14,059 bases of DNA, taken from contig JAAUTM010000004.1 in NCBI GenBank assembly GCA_012031455.1, positions 1 through 14,059 of the forward strand, given 5' to 3'. Origin of the DNA: Phycisphaerales bacterium (lineage in GTDB: Bacteria; Planctomycetota; Phycisphaerae; Phycisphaerales; Phycisphaeraceae). Under the pieces are notes generated by a model that was not told the DNA's origin, made no database searches, and saw only the letters and a program-made list of their open reading frames with translations. Made by a program: the position numbers and the translations under genes. This document shows positions 8,840-14,059 of the stretch, in pieces. How positions within the stretch are numbered: position 1 is the first letter of the stretch; each line of letters begins with the position of its first letter.

Positions 8840-10026
8840 TCAAGGGTGATTTGACGAGCCAAGCACAGCAACCGCTCGACGGCATAACCCGTTCAATTCG
8901 CGGTGGGCTGCCTGCCTGTCGGCCACCGGAGCCTGACTCGTGAGTTTTTGGAAAAGCTGGTCAGCGGCTTCACTGATCTGCGGAAATCCGTAACCGCCTG
9001 CAGTGCCTTTCAAATCCAGACAACGTTTTTGCAGAATCTGGATGTTGGCATCCTTGCTTATGAGTTCATCCAATTCATCCACTTGAGTACCCAGCCGTTC
9101 CAAAAAGCCAGTAATCAAGGGTTTCATGGATTGATTGGACCAATACACACTGGTCAGCGGGGCCTTTGCATCATTTCGATGTCGGTGTTCCTGAACGTGT
9201 TTGTGGACGTATCGAACCAGATCCTCCATGGCATAAGGCTTGAGCATCAGGTCGGAGCAGCCCCATTCCAAAGCCTGGCGGCGAGTATCCTCGCGGCATC
9301 CGTGGTCAGGGCGAGGATGATGCCCTTGTAGCCTTTGTCGCGAAGGCACATCGCCAGCTCCGGCCCGGTCATGCCCGGAAGCCAGATATTGGTGATGATC
9401 AAGTCGAACTTTTCCACTTCCGCATGCAAAAGGGCCTCGGGGCCGTTGGATACGGTGATGACCTCCATGCCCAGTGTCTTTAATTGAAACTTGAGCAGTT
9501 CCTGATCATTGATCGAGTCCTCGGCGTAGAGCACCCGTCCCATCAGTTCAGGCAACTTGATGCTGGGCTTGCCGGCATCAGTATCTTTGGGTTCATTGAG
9601 GTTGATGTACTGATCGATCTCGATGGGAGCTTGGAAGCGAATACCTATTTCATGCACTCGTCCGTGGATCAAGCGGCAGCGACGCACTTCCCCGGCCACG
9701 GTGGTGGTGTGATGGTCAATGCGTCGTAGTGCGACCAGACAGGGGGTGCCGCTGTGCAGAAAATTGCCATGTAGAAACCCCATCCCATGTTTGCTGAGAT
9801 TACGGGTGCGAATCATGTAGTTGGCCACGGAGCCGCCGGGGTGATGGACCTGAATGATAATCCCACCGGTAATGTTGTAATCAATTCTTTGATCGTTACG
9901 GCGATTCTTGGCCTTGGACTGGGATTCCTCATCGCGCAATTGCTGCAACAGCTCCTGATGCTCACGTTCACTGAGCTTGAGGCTGTCTAAACAGGAGACT
10001 TTTTTATGCGGTGAAGATGAAGCCAT
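8840..10026 (-). CDS. PilZ-receiver-HPt protein with substituted phosphorylation sites, frameshifted
   Basis: Pieces 10026-9247 and 9349-8840 rejoin into about 395 residues when one base is restored near 9294-9297 (TTDAREDTRRQALEWG). A coiled-coil-like N-terminus (residues 10-40) precedes a PilZ domain (about 42-140) with the c-di-GMP-binding RRNDQR (R43..R47) and NLSKHG (N76-S78-G81) motifs intact. A receiver domain (about 163-285) keeps E169/D170, the TT at 241-242 and K263 in LMLKPY, but has Asn213 (IITNIWLPG) where the phosphoacceptor Asp belongs; the codon is AAT. A C-terminal HPt-like helical domain (about 290-385) reads CLDLKGTAGGYGF, with Leu337 in place of the phosphorylatable His of HxLKG. 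The protein probably senses c-di-GMP and acts through protein contacts independent of phosphorylation (inference). It is transcribed divergently from the SMP-30 gene. Confidence 0.8.
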
Positions 10027-10224
10027 GATCTTTAGGATCCCCCCGAATAAACTTTGTAATATTCGTCTTGTATCATGGTCTCTTGTTTATCGGGTGGAAC
10101 CCGTACCGACCTGATTCAGTTTTGTATTATGACGTATCGAAAAAGATGGCACTCTGCTCCAGACATGCATACATCTTTGAAAACACTTAAACTCTCATAA
10201 ACCATTACCAAAAGGATAATCGTC
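10027..10224. promoter_or_regulatory. Divergent intergenic region between PilZ and SMP-30 genes
   Basis: About 200 AT-richer bases contain both divergent promoters. A short inverted repeat CGGGT-GGA-ACCCG lies near 10099-10111. AAGGA at 10212-10216 is an 8-base-spaced ribosome binding site for the ATG at 10225. No clear -35/-10 pair was identified. Confidence 0.35.
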
Positions 10225-11101
10225 ATGATCCCTCCGGATTTACAACTGCTGTGTGATTACGCCTGCGTCTGTGCCGAAAACCCCTACTGGCATCCGTTGG
10301 AAAAGAAGTTTTACTGGACGGATATTCCAGCAGGCAAGCTTTACCGTTATGACCCGGCCAATGGCAATCATGAGGTTTGTTACCAGGGGCGTGTGGTTGG
10401 CGGTTTCACCATGCAGGCCGATGGTTCATTGCTGCTTTTCATGGACCGCGGATCCGTGGCGATATGGAAGGATGGGAGCATCATCCGTCAGGTGATTGAG
10501 GAAATTCCCGATGAGGTCACCACACGCTTCAATGATGTCATTGCCGACCCTCAGGGACGCGTTTATTGCGGGACCATGTCCACCAAAGAGCGGCCCGGCA
10601 GGCTGTACCGGCTGGATTGCGATGGTTCCCTGCATCTGCTTCTCGAAGGCATCGGCTGTTCCAACGGCATGGGCTTTTCACTGGACGGGAAGACTCTTTA
10701 TTACACCGACAGCCCCAAGCGTGAAATTTACACATTTGATTATGATCGCGCCACCGGCAACATCACCAACCAGAAGGTGCTGGTAAAAACCGAAGAAGAA
10801 GGCGGAGTGCCTGATGGCATGACCCTCGACAATCGCTGGAACATCTGGTCCACCCGTTGGAATGGATCGTGCATTGTTAACTACTCGTCGGAGGGAAAAA
10901 GAAATCCAGAGGATTAGACATGCCGGTCAAGCGTGTATCGAGTCTGGGTTTTTCGGTGATGAGGATTATGGTTCGATGTACATCACCACAGCCGGGGGAG
11001 ACAACAAACAGGCTTTAGGCGAGAAGGCTGGTGGTGTGTTTCGGCTGAGATTGCCGGGGGTGAGCGGACAAGCGGAGTTTGTGTCCCGCATCGGTATCTG
11101 A
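10225..11101 (+). CDS. SMP-30/gluconolactonase-like hydrolase, frameshifted
   Basis: The ATG at 10225 has AAGGA eight bases upstream. The first 222 codons (to about 10893) are clean, then two breaks occur: a base missing near 10893-10900 moves reading to frame 3 (GLDMPVKRVSSLGF), and one missing in the T run 10949-10953 moves it to frame 2 (GFFGDEDYGSMYITTAGG), ending at TGA 11101, for about 292 residues in total. It is a six-bladed beta-propeller of the SMP-30/gluconolactonase/LRE family. The divalent-metal ligands are all present: E18 (CAENPYWHP), N103 (RFNDV), N147 (CSNGMGF) and D197 (VPDGMTLD). Members hydrolyse sugar lactones such as gluconolactone or related lactones; the substrate cannot be fixed from sequence. 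There is no signal peptide, so it is likely cytoplasmic. A strong terminator follows, so it is probably monocistronic. Confidence 0.85.
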
Positions 11102-11132
11102 AGAATGAATTAAATCGTAAGTGTTCTTTATG

Positions 11133-11166
11133 AAGGCATGGCGATGCGGTCGCGCATGCCTTTTTT
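11133..11166 (+). terminator. Rho-independent terminator of the SMP-30 gene
   Basis: AAGGCATG (11133-11140) pairs with CATGCCTT (11155-11162), an 8-bp stem extended by two G-C pairs across a one-base bulge, followed by a T6 run at 11161-11166. It lies about 30 bases after the stop codon at 11101. Confidence 0.8.
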
Positions 11167-11191
11167 CTGCGCGCATCGATGGCACAGTTAG

Positions 11192-11398
11192 TCACGAAAT
11201 CTGAGATAAATTGAGTCTGGAAGCGTTCACATCGAATCTGCGGATTCTGACAACTTTCATCAATTTGACGGGGCCACTTGTGCCAATGCGACATTCCCAT
11301 AGTCCGTTTATTCCGTCTGTGCCAGCGGTGGGGGTTATGCCTGTGTTGGCACTGGTGAGGGTGGTAACGGTCTTGAATGAATATTTGGGTTGATCCAT
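11192..11398 (-). CDS. Possible small ORF, unrecognised
   Basis: A 68-codon minus-strand ORF starts ATG at 11398 with a product beginning MDQPKYSFKTVTTLTSANTG and containing VRIRRFDVNASRLN. Codon choice looks coding-like (many NNC codons) and there is no family I recognise. No ribosome binding site precedes the ATG, and an in-frame stop lies just upstream. It could be a decayed gene fragment or chance. It occupies the otherwise empty stretch upstream of the flagellin, on the opposite strand. Confidence 0.22.
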   Translation of the reverse strand: MDQPKYSFKTVTTLTSANTGITPTAGTDGINGLWECRIGTSGPVKLMKVVRIRRFDVNASRLNLSQIS

Positions 11399-11758
11399 CA
11401 GTGCAGTCGGTCATCAAGGGGCCTGTGTGTTCCGATGCTCACCCATGCAGCCACGTGATGGATCGAAATCCACAGGTGGTTACGACGGGCGGGGCGGTTA
11501 ACGAACCTCGCGCCGGCTGGGCAAGAGCCCGCCAGAGCCGGCACCAAGTCAGCGGAAAGGATGCCGCGATTGTGAAAGGTGACGGTTCTGGAACCCAAAA
11601 GTCGGCATGAATGCTGGAAGCGTTCTTTGCTGCGGGAGGATTGATGGCCATGAGCTAACAGCCGGCAGTACGCAAGTGAATCGCCCGCCTCAGGAGAAGG
11701 TCTCCCAAGGCACAGTCAAATGAGATTTCGATCCATCAACCAGTTAGGGGAGTAAGCC
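11399..11758 (+). promoter_or_regulatory. Non-coding leader/promoter region of the first flagellin
   Basis: No convincing gene is present. The interval should hold the flagellin promoter and 5' leader, but I found no convincing sigma-28, sigma-54 or sigma-70 promoter. It contains a 31-base hairpin at 11512-11542, a smaller hairpin GGAGA-AGG-TCTCC at 11693-11705, and the ribosome binding site GGGGAG at 11747-11752, six bases before the ATG at 11759. Confidence 0.45.
11512..11542 (+). repeat. Stem-loop in first flagellin leader
   Basis: GCCGGCT (11512-11518) pairs with AGCCGGC (11536-11542); inside it GGGC (11519-11522) pairs with GCCC (11527-11530) around loop AAGA, with a 5-base bulge GCCAG on the 3' side. 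There is no T run after it, so it is not a standard terminator. It may structure the flagellin leader RNA. Confidence 0.5.
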
Positions 11759-13267
11759 ATGAGTCGAATCAACACGAACATCAACTCGCTGATCGCACAA
11801 CGTACCTTGTCCACCCAGAACATGTCGCTGACCAAGAGCCTGGAACGGCTTTCCACCGGTCTGGCGATCAACCGTGGGGCCGATAACCCCGCAGGTCTGA
11901 TTGCCAGCGAAAAGCTGCGTAGTGAAAAGACCGCCATCAGCACCGCCATCGGCAACGCCGAACGTGCTGACCAGATTGCCAACATTGCAGAAGGTGGTCT
12001 GCAGGAGATTCAGGCCCAGCTCACGGAACTGCAAGGTTTGGTCGGTGAAGCCGCCAACGTTGCCGGTTTGTCGCAGGCTGAAAAAGATGCCAATCAGCAG
12101 CAGATCGATGGCATCATTCAGTCCATTGACCGTATCGCCTCAACGACCAGCTTCGCTGGCACCAAACTGCTTAACGGCGGTTATGACTTCACCGTCACGG
12201 GTGTAGCGACCACCGTGGCAGACTATTCCGTCAACGCAGCGAAGATCAACTTTGGCTCCAGCCAGGGCGTGAACGTTCTGCTGACAGGTTCAGCCGCCCG
12301 CGCTGGCGTGATCGTTTCGGCAGGTGGTGCTTTGGACCTGACCACCGGCAGCAGCTTTGTGTTTGAAGTGGCTGGTAACAAGGGTTCCCGCCAGTTCAGC
12401 TTCGCCAGCGGCACCAAAATCAGCGCCGTTGCCGCCGCCGTCAACACCTACAAATCGGTGACGGGTATTTCCGCCAAGACCAGTGGTGCGACCTCGACGA
12501 TGTACTTGAAGAGCACCGAGTTCGGCTCGGATCAGTTTGTATCCTTCAAGATCGTCAATCTTGGCGGTCAGTCGGCTGGCAGCGGTGCCGTGGTGGTCAG
12601 TGCTGCCAATGAAAACGTGCGTGGTGCAGCGTTTACGGCATGGGCCAGTGTGAACGAAGTACGCGATACCGGTAAGGATATCGCTGCTGTGATCAACGGC
12701 GTGACTGCCCGTGGCAAGGGCAAGGTGGCCTCGATCGACACCGATACGCTCAATGTATCGTTGGAATTCACCACAGCTGCCGCAATCATCACCGGTGGTA
12801 CCAATTCGATCAACGCCATGACCGTGACCGGCGGCGGGGCCAAGTTCCATATGGGTCCGACCATTGACATCAACAACCAGGTGTCACTGGGTATCCGCAA
12901 TGTGGCTGCCCGTAACCTTGGTTCCAAGAGTCTGGGCTACCTGTCAGACCTGGCCAGTGGCAAGACCTACAATGTTATTTCAGGCAACACCGAAACTTCG
13001 CAGAAGATCGTGGACAAGGCGATCGAGCAGGTTTCACAGTTGCGTGGTCGGCTGGGTTCTTTCCAGAAGAATGTGGTGGGTTCAACGATCAATGCCTTGA
13101 ATGTCGCGTTGGAAAACACCAGCGCTGCCGAGAGCGTGATCCGCGACACCAACTTCGCCAAGGAAACCGCAAACCTCACCCGAAGCCAGATTCTGGTGCA
13201 GGCGGCTTCAAGCGTATTGTCTACCGCCAATTCTCAGCCTCAGAACGTGCTGCGTCTTCTGCAGTAA
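11759..13267 (+). CDS. fliC: Flagellin
   Basis: An intact 502-residue flagellin, the filament subunit exported through the flagellar type III apparatus. Residues 1-140 are the conserved N-terminal D0/D1 coiled region (SRINTNINSLIAQRTL, LERLSTGLAINRGADNPAGL, ERADQIANIAEGGLQEIQ). Residues about 140-370 are the variable surface region, including a flagellin-IN-type repeat at about 183-237 (LTTGSSFVFEVAGNKGSRQF ... AAVNTYKSVTGISA). Residues about 385-502 are the C-terminal D1/D0 region (DKAIEQVSQLRGRLGSFQKN, ESVIRDTNFAKETANLTRSQ), ending VLRLLQ as in typical flagellins. No signal peptide is expected. GGGGAG six bases upstream sets the start. A strong terminator follows and a second flagellin gene begins 605 bases downstream, with near-identical N-terminal DNA. 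This is the only long gene here with no frameshift. Confidence 0.97.
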   Translation: MSRINTNINSLIAQRTLSTQNMSLTKSLERLSTGLAINRGADNPAGLIASEKLRSEKTAISTAIGNAERADQIANIAEGGLQEIQAQLTELQGLVGEAANVAGLSQAEKDANQQQIDGIIQSIDRIASTTSFAGTKLLNGGYDFTVTGVATTVADYSVNAAKINFGSSQGVNVLLTGSAARAGVIVSAGGALDLTTGSSFVFEVAGNKGSRQFSFASGTKISAVAAAVNTYKSVTGISAKTSGATSTMYLKSTEFGSDQFVSFKIVNLGGQSAGSGAVVVSAANENVRGAAFTAWASVNEVRDTGKDIAAVINGVTARGKGKVASIDTDTLNVSLEFTTAAAIITGGTNSINAMTVTGGGAKFHMGPTIDINNQVSLGIRNVAARNLGSKSLGYLSDLASGKTYNVISGNTETSQKIVDKAIEQVSQLRGRLGSFQKNVVGSTINALNVALENTSAAESVIRDTNFAKETANLTRSQILVQAASSVLSTANSQPQNVLRLLQ

Positions 13268-13315
13268 ACGTTTGATGCTCGGCGGATCTTGGTAAAACTA
13301 TTTGGTTAAAATCAT

Positions 13316-13356
13316 GGGTCGGAAGCTCAGGCAATGGGCTTCCGGCCCTTTTTGTT
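13316..13356 (+). terminator. Rho-independent terminator of the first flagellin
   Basis: GGGTCGGAAGC (13316-13326) pairs with GCTTCCGGCCC (13338-13348), an 11-bp stem with one G-U pair and an 11-base loop, followed by TTTTTGTTT (13349-13357). It lies about 50 bases after the flagellin stop codon. Confidence 0.9.
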
Positions 13357-13416
13357 TACCTCTGGGATGCATGTACGTCTGATTGATGCAAGGGCAACCG
13401 CAGGGTCCGGCATGTC

Positions 13417-13446
13417 TTGACAGGCCCCTAAAAAAAATATTTTAAT
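13417..13446 (+). promoter_or_regulatory. Sigma-70-type promoter upstream of the second flagellin
   Basis: TTGACA (13417-13422, perfect -35), an 18-base spacer, and TTTAAT (13441-13446, five of six matches to TATAAT), in a strongly A/T-rich tract. Transcription would start near 13453, leaving a leader of about 420 bases before the flagellin ATG at 13873. Flagellin genes are more often served by sigma-28, so housekeeping-type control would be notable. Confidence 0.5.
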
Positions 13447-13452
13447 AAATTT

Positions 13453-13475
13453 ATGCCTTAAAACAAGGCATTTTT
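13453..13475 (+). repeat. Hairpin at predicted transcript 5' end, or terminator-like element
   Basis: ATGCCTT-AAAAC-AAGGCAT is a perfect 7-bp stem (13453-13459 with 13465-13471) followed by T5 (13471-13475). Its position at the expected +1 of the promoter above suggests a 5' hairpin that could protect the RNA. By structure alone it also resembles a short intrinsic terminator, perhaps a backup for the first flagellin. Confidence 0.5.
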
Positions 13476-13612
13476 GCACATGGTGGGTCTGTAGCGATTA
13501 TGCCGGACTTAAGTCACAGGAGGGCTGTGTCGATGGTAATGGCGGTTAGGAACCTGCGGTTTGTCGGGGATATGACGAAACGGGTTCCGATAAGAAATGT
13601 TTGGCTCGAAGG

Positions 13613-13643
13613 TTGTTCGGAACAAGACAAAAACACCGAACAA
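13613..13643 (+). repeat. Leader hairpin 1
   Basis: TTGTTCGG (13613-13620) pairs with CCGAACAA (13636-13643), a perfect 8-bp stem around a 15-base loop that is almost entirely A and C and therefore unstructured. Confidence 0.5.
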
Positions 13644-13688
13644 AACACGAGCATCGGCGGAAACATCAGGATTCGGGTGGACGGCCCG

Positions 13689-13714
13689 GATCGATCAGGA
13701 AGTCCTGGTCGGTC
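13689..13714 (+). repeat. Leader hairpin 2
   Basis: An 11-bp stem with two G-U pairs joins 13689-13699 (GGATCGATCAGG without its first G) to 13704-13714 (CCTGGTCGGTC), with apical loop AAGT. It is followed two bases later by another hairpin. Confidence 0.5.
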
Positions 13715-13716
13715 AC

Positions 13717-13735
13717 GCGGAGAAGTCAGCTCCGC
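13717..13735 (+). repeat. Leader hairpin 3
   Basis: GCGGAG (13717-13722) pairs with CTCCGC (13730-13735) around the loop AAGTCAG. The loop shares AAGT with the preceding hairpin. Confidence 0.45.
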
Positions 13736-13872
13736 ACGGGTGAAAAGGCGCCGCGGTTCGCCGAATTCCTGTGCCGATAACGTCGCACGCAAACAGTGGA
13801 GCAATTTTCAGGGCATGGAGGCCAAGTCAACGGGCGTGAACCCCCGGATAAGCGTTCACGGAGGACTTCATC

Positions 13873-14059
13873 ATGAGTCGCATCAACACGAATGTCGGAT
13901 CAATGCTGGCGCAGCGGATTCTTAACCAACAGAATAAAACGCTGCAAATGTCCCTGGAACGATTATCAACCGGTCTCCAGATCAACCGTGGGGCGGATAA
14001 CCCCGCAGGCTTGATTGCCAGCGAAAAGCTGCGCAGCGAGAAGACCGCCATCACCGCGG
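13873..14059 (+). CDS. fliC: Second flagellin, 3' partial (cut by window end)
   Basis: The first 62 codons of a second flagellin begin MSRINTNVGSMLAQRILN and continue through LERLSTGLQINRGADNPAGL and ASEKLRSEKTAI, the conserved N-terminal D0/D1 helix region. GGAGG at 13860-13864, eight bases before ATG, sets the start. From the NRGADNPAG segment onward the DNA is almost the same as the upstream flagellin, while the first 40 codons differ more (GSMLAQRILNQQNKTLQ against NSLIAQRTLSTQNMSLT). It is therefore a tandem paralogue rather than an exact copy. It is separated from the first gene by a terminator and has its own promoter region, so the two are likely transcribed independently. Confidence 0.95.
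   Translation, partial: MSRINTNVGSMLAQRILNQQNKTLQMSLERLSTGLQINRGADNPAGLIASEKLRSEKTAITA

Larger units (their letters stand above)
13357..13872 (+). promoter_or_regulatory. Long non-coding leader/promoter region of the second flagellin
   Basis: More than 500 bases lie between the first flagellin's terminator and the second flagellin's start. The ORF crossing it (13500-13925) is unlikely to be real: it runs through the flagellin ribosome binding site and start codon in another frame. The region holds an AT-rich near-consensus promoter, a hairpin at the predicted RNA 5' end, three further hairpins (13613-13643, 13689-13714, 13717-13735), a perfect GCCGATAA at 13773-13780, and GGAGG at 13860-13864, eight bases before the ATG. 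Confidence 0.55.

Noticed and set aside
10862..11101. Separate 79-codon ORF at the end of the SMP-30 gene
   Set aside because: Its second half (FFGDEDYGSMYITTAGG) is the conserved end of the propeller, reached by frameshift, while its first half is an out-of-frame artefact.
11877..11895. A GCCGATAA sigma-28-like match inside the first flagellin
   Set aside because: It encodes the conserved NRGADNPAG segment; the match is explained by coding.
13500..13925. A 141-codon plus-strand ORF before the second flagellin
   Set aside because: It overlaps the flagellin's ribosome binding site, start and first codons in another frame, and its product is Arg/Ser-rich with no recognisable pattern.
1..14059. 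tRNA, rRNA, CRISPR array, transposase, integrase or attachment site
   Set aside because: Reading both strands by eye, I saw no cloverleaf, no regularly spaced repeats and no mobile-element protein; the only accessory-looking unit is the PIN toxin pair.

Overview
The window reads as a moderately GC-rich bacterial chromosome segment, most likely from a planctomycete (Phycisphaerae-like). The reasons are the flagellin type, a long LptA/OstA-like repeat protein, a bactofilin, a PilZ protein, and a PIN toxin with a small downstream partner, together with the absence of proteobacterial-style gene order. This assignment is inference from gene content; no rRNA or marker gene is present.

Layout: (1) 1-2332, possibly to 2372: the 3' part of a long OstA/LptA-type repeat protein, broken into four reading-frame pieces. 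(2) 2383-3106: a PIN-domain (VapC-like) toxin and a small partner ORF starting one base after its stop. (3) 3190-5165, minus: a MASE1-PAS-HisKA_2/HWE membrane histidine kinase in two frames. (4) 5339-7979: a PlsC acyltransferase - acyl carrier protein - acyl-AMP ligase fusion in three frames. (5) 8132-8745: a bactofilin in two frames. (6) 8840-10026, minus: a PilZ-receiver-HPt protein in two frames, in which both phosphorylation sites are substituted. (7) 10225-11101: an SMP-30/gluconolactonase-like hydrolase in three frames, followed by a clear intrinsic terminator. (8) 11759-13267: an intact flagellin with its own terminator. (9) 13873-14059: the start of a second, closely related flagellin behind a long, structured non-coding leader.

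Nearly every long gene except the complete flagellin is interrupted by frameshifts. At each confidently placed site, restoring one missing base, usually in a short homopolymer, rejoins conserved family motifs. This looks like single-base deletion errors in the sequence rather than ten independently dying genes, so the interrupted genes are annotated as single genes with the break points stated.

Functionally the region mixes envelope biogenesis (OstA-like protein, acyl-ACP/phospholipid acylation enzyme, bactofilin) with surface and motility control (membrane kinase, c-di-GMP-binding PilZ protein, two flagellins). The toxin pair looks like an accessory insertion. The most unusual elements are the phosphorylation-dead PilZ-REC-HPt protein, the three-part PlsC-ACP-ligase fusion, and the second flagellin's leader, which has a near-consensus promoter, a hairpin at the predicted RNA 5' end and three further hairpins.
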